Source of the DNA: Chromobotia macracanthus
Lineage: Eukaryota > Chordata > Actinopteri > Cypriniformes > Botiidae
Assembly (NCBI GenBank): GCA_036877525.1
Contig: JAZGTH010000157.1
Coordinates: forward strand, 238,121-302,120
Reading direction: 5' to 3'
Length of the DNA stretch: 64,000 bases
In this document: positions 27,943 through 43,953 of the stretch, one piece after another
How the letters are laid out: each line of letters starts with the position of its first letter
How positions within the stretch are numbered: the first letter of the stretch is position 1
Translations under genes and position numbers: made by a program
The notes under the pieces: model-generated
The model's input: the letters and a program-made list of their open reading frames with translations, nothing else
Told to the model about the DNA's origin: nothing
Databases searched by the model: none

Positions 27943-28011
27943 ATGGAACTTTAACCTGTCGGTCACTGAGAGCCAACAGGCTTCAAGCTGCTTTGTAATG
28001 TTGCTGTTCTA

Positions 28012-28017
28012 AATAAA
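28012..28017 (+). terminator. hid1 polyadenylation signal
   Basis: A standard AATAAA lies 70 bases after the hid1 stop codon, so the 3' UTR would be short. A weaker alternative further down cannot be excluded. Confidence 0.65.
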
Positions 28018-29343
28018 GCTGTTCTACTTCCCCTGAGAAGCAACACGTTCCAGACTGTGAAGTGCCCATCACTGACAGACAAGCTGTCAACGGTCTGTTT
28101 GCTCTGGCTGGTGTACAGATGATAAAGCGCCTAAATATAAACCCGCACTCTGACAGCATAGTATGATCAGTAGCTTAGGCAATCCAGACATGTGCATCTG
28201 TACATAAAAACCTTGCATACTGTAGTTTTATAGGAATAGGGTGCTTATTATAAGAAGGAATACGAGGATCAAGAACCTTGTGAATAATTTCTAGAAAGTT
28301 ATTAGAAGCTTTGGCAAAAACCTATCGATTGTATTGATGTCACCACAAGAGGGCGATTTTGCTAAATCATCTATTTTTTTAGTTAGTCTATCCTTAAGAA
28401 TGTGTTTACTGTTTGTATGTTTGTATTTGATTTGTTCACTCACTGTTTTCCCTGTAGTTATGTCAGGTATGAGGATGGAAAAAAAGTTCATCGATTTAAA
28501 TGCATTTCCCCAGTATTCAAATACACTGTGAAAATCTACAAAAAAAGTAGTTTTCAAAGTATACAGCAGCTGTTTGATGGTATAGCAATATCTCTATTTT
28601 TGTCCGCATATCAGTTTTGCTAATGAGATATTGCAAATATTCTGCTTGATGTTTAAAGTAGAGTCATTGTATCAATATATGAAAATATGATTATTCAAAT
28701 TTGTCAGTGGGCAGACCGGTTAGCTATTGTCTTTCTGCATATGTTAAATAATGATATATGGCTAAAAGTGCCAATGACTGTAACCAGAATGTTGCTTTTT
28801 CTTTGTGACAGTATTTATTGAGGGTTTGCACAACAGATACTGCGTTTGGTTGTGCATTTTAATGTGTATGAGTTTGTGTGCTCATGTATTTGTGCAAAGT
28901 ATGTAATTTATCACTCCTAATTTAATCAGCAGTTTAAGTAGAATATAAAAAATATGCCACTAAATGTATCAAGTCTCTTGTTCAGGCTTCTTTTCTCTGT
29001 AAGGAACAAAAGCACAAGCAGAACCGCTTACAGTATTTGTTAATTTTATTCACTTTGGATAAACAGTGATCACAATGAACAGAAACTTCACATGCCCTGT
29101 AAAAGGGTACAGATCTCTGCTTCCAGAGTATTTCACTGCATTGCTAGCAGTCGAATGCCTGTAACAGCGTTAAGCCATATTTCAGTAAATATTGTGACAT
29201 TATGCACAGAGTTCAAATGAATTCATTCGAACGTGATATCGACATGCTCTCACACAAACACACATCATAGTACTGTAAAATATAAAATAAGAATATAGTA
29301 AAAAATAATGCATCTCTTATTCAAACAAAAACATACTATACAA

Positions 29344-29414
<71 letters not shown>

Positions 29415-29472
29415 ATATTTTACAAAGGTTTGTGCATATGCTCATAGAACAGTTCTTGAGAGGGCAGTTGAC
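28018..29472. other. Convergent intergenic region hid1/otop2
   Basis: AT-rich DNA between two genes that converge. A minus-strand AATAAA at 29046-29051 could end the otop2 message, about 420 bases after its stop. A TATG/TA microsatellite lies at 29346-29407. No exon or structured RNA was recognised. Confidence 0.6.
29346..29407. repeat. TATG/TA compound microsatellite
   Basis: About eight TATG units run directly into about fifteen TA units. It lies in the presumed 3' UTR or downstream flank of otop2 and is likely length-polymorphic. Confidence 0.95.
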
Positions 29473-32945
<3,473 letters not shown>

Positions 32946-32964
32946 GTTGCTTGAGTTAACAGAA

Positions 32965-34942
32965 CTGTCCACAAGAAAACACAAATGTAATTTCAATTTC
33001 CTGATTGTAAAAGTCAAAGATGAAGTGAATCCTCAGAACATATGGAGTATGAACCAACTTCTCCACCTGGGCAGTCATCCAGCACAATGATTAGAACTTC
33101 TCTAGCTTCCTCAACCTGTATATATACCCAATCCCACATAGGTATCCAACCAATCACCTGTCTTCTCATCCGCTTACGTCTAACACCGTGTTTAACCTGC
33201 GTGTTGCGAGACCTGCATCCTCAAATCTGACAAGGCAATATTGGAAGTCTACAAAGATTTCACCTTTGCTTGCACTGGACCATAGCCAGCCAGGCAATAG
33301 CTCCTGATTATTGTGATAACAGTGTTTGACACAAGAGCTACCTGCACGTTCTTTACATTCTGTTTGGTGACGATGGAACTAATCAGACACCCTCAGCTCT
33401 TAGTCATCGACAAATATTAAGCTTTTATTTACTTTAATCATACATGTTTTCAAAATATTAAGCCTCTATTTGCTGTTCTCATATCAGTTTTCAGAATCAC
33501 TGAAATATCAAACCTCACCCGATTTCATTGTAAATGTTTGAATAAACAGAACAATTAAATAGCATTGCATTGTTTTAATATCAAAAGAAACATTATCCTT
33601 GCTTATGTATTTTTACTTTTACATTATGCTTTTATCCGAAGTAACTTCCACATTCAGAATTCAAAAGGAAAAGCTCAATACAGAAGCCAATAATATTGGC
33701 AGTAGTGCAACACTAAATAATAGTATAGAACAGAAGTTAAAACATTAACTGTATTCAGTCAGCAGGTGTTTTAAAAACATTTACTATAAAGTATTATAAC
33801 ACAAATGATATTACTGTCTGTTCAGTGTAACAGTGTTCATTGACTCACCATGAATAGGAGGCCTTCTGTGGAGGGTGCCACCTCATGACAAAAATGTATG
33901 TATTCACTCAGTGATGCAATAATTTACATCAGTTTCACAACCTGTCAGACACAAAACACAGAACACACTCCAATAATTAAAATAAAAACTGTAAATTACA
34001 TCTAGCATATACAATATGCATTATATATCATGAAACATAAGTGGAGGTGTGTGCCATAATAACAGTGATGGGACATTGATATATATGTTATTTATATATA
34101 ACCACCATAAATTACATTGATGCAAATATTAATCCGTGTTACAATGACCGATAATGACTTTCACTGTTCTGAGAACCAATTATCCAGACCAACTTAAGAA
34201 CAGGACATACAAATTCACATCATAAAACATAAGTCAACTACAGTGCCCCCCAAAAAAGTACACACTATAGCCACACTTAAACTGTGTGTCATATAATACT
34301 AAAAATGACATTCAAGTGGCACCTTCAAACTAATGATGCTAACTTTTAATTATTCCCAGTTTTAATTTTTAGGAAACTGGTGTTCAAAGTGATTTTCTTT
34401 TTTTTTTTTTTGCGATGTATGAAGTCAGTTTGCTTTAACTTCACACAGATGTCATAGCAGAGCAATCACAGGTATGGTTTAACACATAACTAACAACGAT
34501 GTTCCACTAACATCAGACATTGTCCAAATCCATTTTTCATTTTCAATAGATCTGCATTTTAACCCTTTAGAACCGAGTCAACTTCTTGTTCCATCGTTTT
34601 GCTTGAAATGTGTTTGTGCTTGTTTCTACTAGTTGTCACTTTGATTTTGATTTGTTATTTAACGATTGCAAGTCTGGCTTACATTTCTAAAATATGTTTC
34701 ATTAGACTTGTGTGAGTCAATGGGTTGTTTTTGGGAGGTCTGGTCATAAATGTGGGTAACTGGACCTGTTTTGAATACATTTCAGAAATTAATAGAAATT
34801 AAGTCATGCATCCTTTTGAAATGTACAGAGGAAAGTTTGCGATGACTTTTGTTAGAATAATGGTAAAGCCACACCCTCGTGATCAGCAGCGCGTCGTGTG
34901 TCCTCGCGCGGTCGGAGGACGTGACAGTGATGGAGGTTCGAG
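32965..34942. other. Head-to-head otop2/ush1g upstream region
   Basis: The 2 kb between the two divergent genes should hold a 5' UTR exon of otop2 and both promoters. Only the last 100 bases before ush1g are CpG-rich (34880-34920). Near 34250 a word resembling a transposon end (acagtgccccccaaaaaagt) was seen without a matching partner. A pyrimidine-poor T run is at 34398-34412. No other gene was found. Confidence 0.5.
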
Positions 34943-34948
34943 ATGAAC

Positions 34949-37900
34949 ATGAACGACAAATATCACACGGCAGCTCGCGATGGCTTCCTCGATTTGTTGA
35001 AAGAAGCGACGCGGAAAGACCTGAACGCTCCGGATGAGGACGGCATGACACCGACCCTGTGGGCCGCGTACCACGGCAACCTGGACGCGCTGCGGCTGGT
35101 CGTAGGGAGGGGGTAAGACTGCGCTGCACGGCCCTCATGTGCTCGATCTGCTCAGTTACACGAATTCGTTCGAGGCTGTTTGTTGGTAACAGAAGTTTAA
35201 TCCCGTATGTTTGTGTGTACAGCATCAGACGGCATTGCGCAGACACTCATGGCTCATGGGTTTATTTACTGTGACTTAATGGGATGTGGGACGTGCTGTT
35301 CTGCGTCCTCTTCATCAGACTTGCATAATGACTATTGATGGTGGTCTTATACAATGTTTGTTTACAGCGTACCATATCATTTCCAAAGCCATATTAACTT
35401 TACAATAGGCTACACTAGAAAAACATACTTGTCAAGAAACCAAAAATGTGCTTCATATGGTAATATCTAACTTGTATTATTAATAATCAAAAGGGTGATC
35501 TTTTAGGTAACAACTGCAATTGAATTCCCCAGGGAATCCAAGGCTGATAAACATGTATACTTCCAATGCATTGTGGGTTGCCCTGCATAAAGACCTGTGC
35601 CAAGTGCACAGCTGTAAATGTTGTTAAGTGGCTGTGTTGCCCTACTGCCCTTTCTGTTCCTTGTCAGTGTTATTCTTTTGAAATGTAAATCATTGAGTTG
35701 TTTTATCACTGATGATGGCATTAGCAATAACACATTATTTGATTTAGGGCCGGGCCATTAATGCTGATGACAGAAGGCCGATAAATGTGAACACATAAAG
35801 CTTTATTCAGAGCTGACCTGCTTTTCTCTGCAGTCCTTTATAAAAGTGCTGTGTTTCAGCACTGAAAGCCTCACTGAAAGGTTATCGGTGATCTGTTGCA
35901 CGTAAAGCAAATACGCACAGAATGTCTACAGTTAGAGCCAGTTTATGCCCATATACACACTGCCATTAGTCCTCAAATTTGGGTGTTTCTCCTCTGTAGT
36001 GATGAAGGTAATGCACTACATGGTACTAGTAGATGTTTGTAGCACAGTTTCCCACAATAACACACAGCACCTGGTTGACGTTTTGAACAGAACATGAGAA
36101 CAGTGTCAGACTCGTTTGGAACTCATCGTCATTGGTTAAAAATAGTAACAGTGCAATAATGGTAAAAATAGTATCAACAGTAAAAATAGAGTTATGGAGG
36201 GTCATATAGCAGTCAATTGTTATGGCATAATGAGAGAAAGCATATGATATTATATAATAATAATAGTAAGTTTATAATGTACTGCCATATGTCTTAACTG
36301 ACAGAATTACTGGGGTAAAAACGACAGTCAATCACTTATGCTCTAAGAAATTCTCATTGTGTTTGATAAGGGACTGTAAGGGTCCCAGTTTATAGGGCAA
36401 TAAATATGTAGAACAGAAGTGTTGGCTTGTCAGATATCAAGGTCAGGCAGGTGAGTGGGTCATAATCGAAATTCTGGCTTGACCCAGTGGCGCACACAGC
36501 TCACTTAGTTCACTGTGAAAACCTTGCAGCTTTTCTCATCCATAATGCATCAGTGCAAGGCCTCACCTGTCTCCTATCAAATTTTCATCAGGCTTGCCTC
36601 ACATGAGCTGCCGCAAACAGAAAGATAAAACAGTGACAGAAATACTTCTGTGTAATTTAGTATGTTTAGATTCTCAAATAAATGTTTTTAAATGTATTTA
36701 TGTGTGCATTCATAGCATTTAAAATTTCTCAGCTGGACAAAAGCAGAGCAAAGTTTCAGTCCCAATCCACTTGTATTCTGACAATCCAATGTATTGAATT
36801 CATATCAGAAACTATTTGTCAAAACTCACCCTAGTGTAAATGTACATGACTCTCTATTTTGAGGCAAATTAACTTCGTATAACCCTGTAAGTCTTGATTA
36901 AGCCAGACTTGATTAAGCCCCTGAAATGCATTCTGTTGAACGTTTACCAAATAGCTGCATTGTTATTAAGTATATACATTAATCAATGTTTCAATGAGCA
37001 TTTTTATCATTCACAGATTAGCAAAATATGTCACCTTCACTATGCTGATTTGCCTTTTTGTTAGTCAGGCTTGTGGTTACATTCTCAACACATGAATTTT
37101 GTACTACATCACCAGTGCAACCTTATCCTTCATCCCCAGTGGCACCAGTTACCACATACTCAAGCAGGTGGTCAAATTACAGCTCCAGTGCCCATGATTA
37201 ACATTAGTGCAGATGACCCTGGATTATATCATCCTCATTCCCTGAAGAAAACACACTAAATGTGCAGTAAGATTGTATGATATAACAGAGCTTTGTTCCT
37301 CTTATGATATTTGATGATTTTAGATATGTAGCTCATTCATACTGCCGGGTATGTCAGTTTTATGGACCTTTATGGGTTTTATGGATACATTATTTTCTTG
37401 CCTTCACAGATGACAAGGCAGTGCTGAAAACATAATTAAAAAATCATGGGCCCCCAACATTCTCTTAGTTATTGTTAGGACCTTAAACAAGTGATAATGA
37501 CAGCATTATAGATAATGACAGATACAGACAAGCCTTGTTCAGTTTCACCCCACACGCAAGTGTGACTTCAGAAGCCATGTTATATATGATATATAACATA
37601 TTTTTACCCATATTATATAACTGAAACAGAATGAAATATGATTAGGTTACAGGGTCTCAGTGATAGTTTTACAGAGGTCACAGTTTAATGTCACACCTGA
37701 TATGGATCTTTCTTGGCTGTACTTTCAGGGGAAACCCAGATAAGTGTGACATATGGGGAAACACTCCACTCCACCTGGCCGCTGCCAACGGCCATCTCAA
37801 CTGCTTGTCTTTCCTGGTGTCATTTGGTGCCAATGTGTGGTGCCTAGACAACGACTACCACACGCCTCTGGACATGGCTGCCACAAAGAACCACATGGAC

Positions 37901-39203
37901 TGTGTGCGTTATCTGGACTCCATTGCTGCCAAGCAGACAGCTCTCAACCCCAAACTAGTAAGCAAGCTGAAGGACCGAGTTTTTCGAGATGCTGAACGGC
38001 GCATCAAAGAATGCGTCAAAATGCAGCAGAAGCACCGCCGGCGCATGGAGCGCAAGTTCCAGAGAGAGACAACAGAAGCGTCTGTCTCTGATGCCATGAG
38101 TTTTTCTAGTTTTGCCAGCAGCACCTTGAGTCGCAAGCTACACCACTTCAACACTGCCACTAGTGTGCCATACTCCCAGGTCCGATTCACTCAGAACTTA
38201 CTCACAAACCCTCTCCAGTAACTTAAAATAGATTCAAGTTCAACCAAAGTCACTCAGTGTAGCACCTTCCCTATAACTATGCCAACTATTGTTTAACCTG
38301 TTGCGTTTATTTCTAGAGCAGTAGTATTGTTATTGTCAAGAAATTTAAATGGTTTCCAATATATATGTCAAGCATTTTCATTTTCAGTCCCTGTTGTTCT
38401 AGGCTGCTCTTCATGCCACAGCCCGGGGCAAAACCAAGATCCACAAGAAGCTTCAGAAGAAGAAACTAAGTGATGGAACCTTTAAGATTTATGAAGATGG
38501 TAGAAAGAGTGTCCGCTCTTTGTCTGGCCTACAGCTGGGCAATGTCATGTTCATGAAGCAGGGCACGTACACCAATCCCAAAGATCATTTCCATCGCAAC
38601 ATACGTGACATGTTCCTCGGTGACAACGATGATGCTGTCTCGAATGCCATCAGTGAGCCCAACCTGCATGGGCGAGACATAGAACACTCAGAGATCAGCA
38701 CTGACTCAGGTCACGACTCGCTCTTCAACCGACCCGGTCTGGGCACCATGGTGTTCCGTCGTAACTATGTGAGCGGCGGACTGTTTGGAATTGGGCGCAG
38801 AGATGAAGGCAGTCTGGTAGACAGCAAACGAGTGGATAATGTTTGGCTGCGCAGCCAAATGCTTCGCTCACCCAGTATAGATGACAGCATTGGAAGTGCC
38901 CACAGCCTGCAGGAGAGAAACATGCAGGAGTTGCCATGGGAGGAGGTGGAGCTGGGCCTGGATGATGACGATGAGCCTGAAACAAGTCCACTGGAAGTGT
39001 TTCTGGCCACACAAAACATGAATGAATTCATCCCCATCTTCAGAAGAGAAAAAATTGACCTGGATGCCCTGCTGTTATGCTCAGATGATGACCTTAAGGG
39101 TATTCACATCCCACTGGGCCCCCGCAAAAAAATCATGGACACCTGTAAACGGCGAATGGATGCCATACACGAGCCGGACTGCTTAGAAGACACTGAATTA
39201 TGA
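34949..39203 (+). CDS. ush1g: Usher syndrome 1G protein (SANS scaffold)
   Basis: SANS is a scaffold of the inner-ear hair bundle and photoreceptors that links harmonin and myosin VIIa; human loss causes Usher syndrome type 1G. Three coding exons (34949-35112, 37729-38179, 38403-39203) give 471 residues (human 461). The N-terminus MNDKYHTAARDGF and the ankyrin repeats (about residues 31-130, e.g. WGNTPLHLAA and NDYHTPLDMAA) are almost identical to the family. A basic helical part follows in exon 2. The SAM domain is at about 400-462 (FRREKIDLDALLL, LGPRKKI), and the protein ends in DTEL, the PDZ-binding tail. An in-frame ATG two codons upstream (34943) is possible, but the second matches the family start. 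Intron 1 is 2.6 kb without recognised genes. Confidence 0.97.
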
Positions 39204-40231
39204 CCATGATGGCCTGATGTTTTTACCTCTATATATCGCTTTAGTTATATATTTAATAGATATATAAAATATTGCCTGTTATATATCTAAGAGGTTTATA
39301 ATGAACCAATTAAAAAAACTATGGCAGTATTACCTCTGTGATGTACACAAGCAGTAAATATGCAGAGTTATGGTAATCAAGTTAAAATGTAATTAATTAG
39401 TTATTATGTGCCATGTGGTAAATGCAGAGCGCTAAAATGAGGTCGCCTCATTACACGCTCTCTGTCTTATAGTATTTCTGCTCCCATAGGGTAAATGTTT
39501 CAGTGCCTATGCTTTCTGTGCCAACACGTTTCTATCCAAAACATAATTTAAGACAACAATATATATAGACAGACAGATAGATAGATTTTTGATAACTACT
39601 GTAGCACTTGTGAAACATGGGAGGTTTAGATACAAAATGTAAACAGATAAACAGAATCTGAGTTCAGTGTTGCAGTTTGGCATTTGTTGAAGCACCCACG
39701 CTATATTACACATAATGTTTACATGTACTGTATCAGGCCATAACTACTTTTTTAGAAGCACAAGTAATTGGGTTGAGTTGATTGACCCATGGGTGAGTTA
39801 GTTCAGACAGTGAAACTCTTTGTTAGCTGTAGAGCTTATTACCTCCAGTCGTACTGTTCATCACAGCAGTCATTTCTGCATGAACTTGTATATTGTCAGT
39901 AAACAGGGCTGCAGTGGAACAGGTTCTGTAATCTTCATATGTTCTGGAGTATTTACACATCTTCACTCATTTATTACCACAAACAACATTTACGGGCATT
40001 TACATTCGTTTTTTATAACGCATATGGCAACTTTATTAAAAATGACATTTGTTTGTTACCATTAAACAAATATACAACCTTTCCGTTTCTGTCATAGTGT
40101 TTTGGTTTGTCTAAGAATGTATTTGATGTATAAAAACATTTTAAAGTGTAGTTTGTTTTGTTTATTTGTTTCTCAAATTTTTCATTTTCAATTGGCCATT
40201 GCACATAGGCTTATTGTTTATTTTTATAAAC
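39204..40231. other. ush1g downstream region
   Basis: AT-rich DNA that should hold the ush1g 3' UTR. A short GACA/GATA run is at 39567-39586. No exon or other clear feature was found. Confidence 0.5.
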
Positions 40232-40740
40232 AATAGACTCAGGAAGAACTTCTTCCCCGAGGCTGTGACCCTGCTAAACTCCACACCACCAATCTAATTA
40301 CACCTTCACTGGTTCCAGCACTTATGAACACATATTTGCACTATTCATGTTTGCACAATCTGTACACTACTACTCATATTTTTCACATACTGTACATTGT
40401 TTAACAGTCATGCAACTTGCACTACTCATATTTTGCACATACTGTAAATTGTTTAACAATGTTTTTGCACATATAACCATCTATATTTGTATTGCTGCTG
40501 TTTTTCCATACTACACACATAACACTCTAATTAATTTTGTATATTTTTAACTCTACTGTACATACTGTAAGTTGTAGCATCTCTATGCTGTAGTACTCCG
40601 GCACTTATCTGTTTATATAAATCACTATATTCCTGCACTTCTGTTTAGGTGCTAACTGTATATAACTATTATATTAGCTCTATACTTGTACTCGGCATAA
40701 TGACAATAAAGTTGAATCTAATTTGATCTAATGCTAGTTG
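40232..40740 (+). mobile_element. 3' end of a non-LTR retrotransposon (LINE fragment)
   Basis: A frame starting at 40232 reads NRLRKNFFPEAVTLLN and ends at a TAA after about 21 codons. This resembles the carboxyl end of reverse transcriptase ORFs in fish L2/CR1-type LINEs. About 440 bases of 3' UTR-like text follow, rich in repeated ttgcacta words, ending in caataaagttgaatctaatt and a short (ATCTAA) tail. Only the last part is present, as expected of a 5'-truncated insertion. Family assignment is from memory. Confidence 0.7.
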
Positions 40741-40926
40741 AACTCAGGGGCTCCTGAAATTAAAATTTGAAAGTAACAACAAAATAAGCTATTAAAAACT
40801 CTATAAACCATGCTTTGAAATTTTAATCAAGAGGGTACAGTACATGAAAATATATTAAAAAATTCAGGTCACATGAGCTTTCCTTCATAACATACAACAC
40901 TAGTATTGTTAAAAATGCTCATACAA

Positions 40927-40932
40927 TTTATT
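40927..40932 (-). terminator. amn polyadenylation signal
   Basis: AATAAA on the minus strand, 134 bases after the amn stop codon, at a usual 3' UTR distance. Confidence 0.55.
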
Positions 40933-41065
40933 TGTCATATTGTGATTAAAATCTGCATTTTTAAATACAGATTTTAACCTTTTTGTTAAAAGGTTTATGT
41001 CCCTGTGTTTACAAATGTTGGTTACATTGTGGTCATGTTAAAAGTGTTAGGTAATACTCCACCTT

Positions 41066-42496
41066 TCATTCATTAAAGTTTGTTTCATCATAAACAGGAT
41101 TTATGAAATGGACTCCTGACTGGGTTAGAGTGATCGGGTTTACAGTCCCTGATCCATACAGCCCTGGTTTTTCTGGCATCATCGTCGGCTTGTCAAACAT
41201 GGGGTTGTCAAAGCCATGATCCAATGGGCCACCCAGCTCGCCAATGTCGCTACTGTTCTTCAGTTTGTTCAATGAGGGGATGCTAGGCATTCTGGGTATC
41301 TTAACAATGCCACGACGGTAGAGAAGAAAAACAATTGCAAGGAAACCCACCACAACCAGGGAGCCCAGCACAGCACCAGCCATAACCCCTGCACTTTTTC
41401 CAGCCACTTCACGGCTGCCTGCCCCAGAGGATGCCTGGAACTCTGCATCACTGATGCCAAGGTTCGAGCCATGGTTGTGGACATCTTTCACAATGTCACG
41501 AGCAAGGGCTTCAGCTAACTTCCCTGCTTCCTGGCCTGTCTTCTGGTCCAAAAGCACCACCTGAATCTCCTGAGAGACTCTAAGTGGAATCACTTTCAGC
41601 AGTCTCTGCTCTTTCAAGACTTTCGACATGGCCAGTTGTATTGATTCATATTTATGCAGACTGAGAAACAGGTGCTGAAGCCGCTGGCGATATGACTCAA
41701 AGTTGAAGTTAGAAGAGAACTGAACATTCACCACGGCACCACAAACATCACAACAATGTCCCACAGGCTGAAGAGGTTTCTTGCAATCCAGCACCTCACA
41801 TTTCACATTAGAACAGATTTTGTCATGATTTGCCGAGTTATCGCAGATGCATCCAGTGATATCACTGCAGCCTGGACCACCAATTCTAAGAGATGAAGAA
41901 CCATGGAATTGAAGCTTGCCTGAGTTGGAAGACAGGAACTGGGAGAAGCCAGAGCTGCTGGTGAACTTCTTTCCAAGTACAGAGATGCTCTTCACAGTGA
42001 CATCATGATTAGAAGAAATGTCTACACGGAATGAGGTGGCCTCTTGAAATACAACATCATCAAACTGGCACGGTACACTCTCCTCGTGGACCAGAAACTG
42101 ATATGTCCCCCTGTGTAGGTCGTCAAAAGTGGTGGCAGCCACCCAAAGCGATGGGTCATACCATTTCAGAGCTTCACAGTCTTTAAACTGTGTCGTAGCT
42201 CCCGACCCACAGCCAGGATCTCCACCATCTCTCACAGAAAACCCAGCCCCAGATGCCAGAATCAGTTCTCCATCAACTGGCAAGTTCATTCCTGTGATAG
42301 TGTGAGCCATACCTACATACACAGATATTTTCCTTTGGGCTAAAAACACAACTTGGTCACTGCCACAGGGTACAGAGCCTTTGTCCCAGTTAGTTGCATT
42401 TTCAAAATTTGTGTTGGGTATCCATTGCTTGTAGAGAGCATTAGCAAATGAGAAAATGCTAAAATAAAGCAGGATGTTGTGCTGAAGAGCCATCAT
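41066..42496 (-). CDS. amn: Amnionless, membrane anchor of the cubilin receptor
   Basis: Amnionless holds cubilin at the apical membrane of absorptive cells for uptake of proteins and vitamin B12 carriers. One uninterrupted frame encodes 476 residues (human 453). A signal peptide spans about residues 1-20 and leads to YKQWIPNTNF. Next come the lectin-like extracellular part, a cysteine-rich VWFC-like module (CDVCG), and a single membrane helix at about 370-393. The tail carries two endocytic signals of the FxNPx(F/Y) type: FDNPMF at about 429 and FINPVY at about 464. The start has two adjacent Met codons; either fits. Human AMN has about 12 exons, whereas all coding sequence here is in one. 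A pyrimidine tract with AG just before the ATG (about 42503-42530) suggests a 5' UTR intron. The frame is intact, so the gene looks functional. Confidence 0.93.
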   Translation of the reverse strand: MMALQHNILLYFSIFSFANALYKQWIPNTNFENATNWDKGSVPCGSDQVVFLAQRKISVYVGMAHTITGMNLPVDGELILASGAGFSVRDGGDPGCGSGATTQFKDCEALKWYDPSLWVAATTFDDLHRGTYQFLVHEESVPCQFDDVVFQEATSFRVDISSNHDVTVKSISVLGKKFTSSSGFSQFLSSNSGKLQFHGSSSLRIGGPGCSDITGCICDNSANHDKICSNVKCEVLDCKKPLQPVGHCCDVCGAVVNVQFSSNFNFESYRQRLQHLFLSLHKYESIQLAMSKVLKEQRLLKVIPLRVSQEIQVVLLDQKTGQEAGKLAEALARDIVKDVHNHGSNLGISDAEFQASSGAGSREVAGKSAGVMAGAVLGSLVVVGFLAIVFLLYRRGIVKIPRMPSIPSLNKLKNSSDIGELGGPLDHGFDNPMFDKPTMMPEKPGLYGSGTVNPITLTQSGVHFINPVYDETNFNE

Positions 42497-42972
42497 GAAA
42501 CTTTAAGGAATGGACAGAGAGACAGAATGACCTTTGGTCTTTCACTAACTGTGTGAATGTCACATGAGAGCCTGCAGTATAACTTAGTGAAAAATTCACA
42601 AGAGCAATTTAGTCAGTAAAACATATACTGCAGTTAAAATGATACTGCAGTTAAAAGACTCACATTAGCACAAATGTAAACCATTTACGAGACCAACTGC
42701 TCTCTGTTCAAGTTTTTCTGTTCGTGGTTTCCTGAAAGGTGTGACAGGCTTCAAAATAGAAGCTGCATTCTTGATGTGTATCACCTTGTTTGTCTTTCTC
42801 ATCCTTTTATGCAATCTCAAAAAAAGCTTGCCACGTCTTTTGTAGAAACATACTAGAAATACTGCCAGCTGATTGTATATCATTTGTACCTGATCTATGA
42901 GCAGCGCAGGACCACAGAAACACAAAGAAGTAGCAGTCAAACTACACTTACACACACCAGAGGTTGTCTAAT

Positions 42973-43128
42973 TCATGTTCCTGGAGGTCCACAAACCTGC
43001 AGAGTCTATCTTCAACCTACTCCAACACATCTGCCTTAATGTTTTAGCAGTCCCAAAGACTTTGATTAGCTGGTTCTGGTGCTTTATTAGGGTTGGAGCC
43101 AAACTCTGCAGGTCTGTGGACCTCATTG
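42973..43128. mobile_element. Palindromic MITE
   Basis: The left part (tggaggtccacaaacctgca, about 42982-43001) returns as an imperfect complement at about 43105-43124, so the 155-base stretch can fold on itself. Both the ends and the middle (gttctggtgctttatt and aagactttgattagctgg) resemble a very common fish non-autonomous hAT-like element. It is not coding. It lies upstream of amn. Confidence 0.65.
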
Positions 43129-43953
43129 GAGACCTCATACACATGGCAGGAGAAACCCAAGCATTTCAATTATATGGGCTGGCGTAGCTTACCGGAAATG
43201 GTTTTATCTGGTCAGGTTGGATTACCGGTAAATAAAAATTATATTACTGCTTGAAAAGTGTTCTGCCTAGAATTAACCACTTTTGATCATTTTGTGTTGT
43301 TTGTCTTAGTCTTCTAAATATAACGCAAAACACAGCTGATCTTTGTTATTTTTCACAGGACTGACCAATCACAACTGTGAATAAAAAAACAAAAATCATT
43401 TAAAAAATAATTTAATTAAGATTTAATATGCTTTTAATTAATTGGTTTTGAAACTTGTCTATTTAATTGACAAATGTGTCCAGTAAGACAAAAACTAAAC
43501 TATATTTGAATACAGCCTAATAAAAGCCGTCAAGCGCCCCTAAGGACTGTCAAAGGACGCCCCCTATAAACTGTCAAAGAGGATATTTTAGTGATTGTTG
43601 GCTCCTGTTGAGTAAACACGTTTATATACACGTCAGCAGGAAATGAGATTACCTTTTTTAAAACTTTTTGCGTCATGTCAAAAATGGTAGTGTAAGATAA
43701 AGAGTGATCTAATGTTTGTTTTGAAGGAGTTTGCGGGTGAAGTGCTTTTATTTTATGAAGATAAAAGTTCATTCACTGAAAGAAAATCAAACATCAAGTT
43801 TTTACATTTGGGATAATATAAAGTTTGTGCTCGGAATAAATTGTTTGATTTCATTCTGGACATCAGAATCAGACATGTTTCTGTCTGACTGATTGCATGT
43901 GTGTTTAATTATTTTGCATAATGAATTAATTTTGTTGTGGTTGTTTTTGTCAG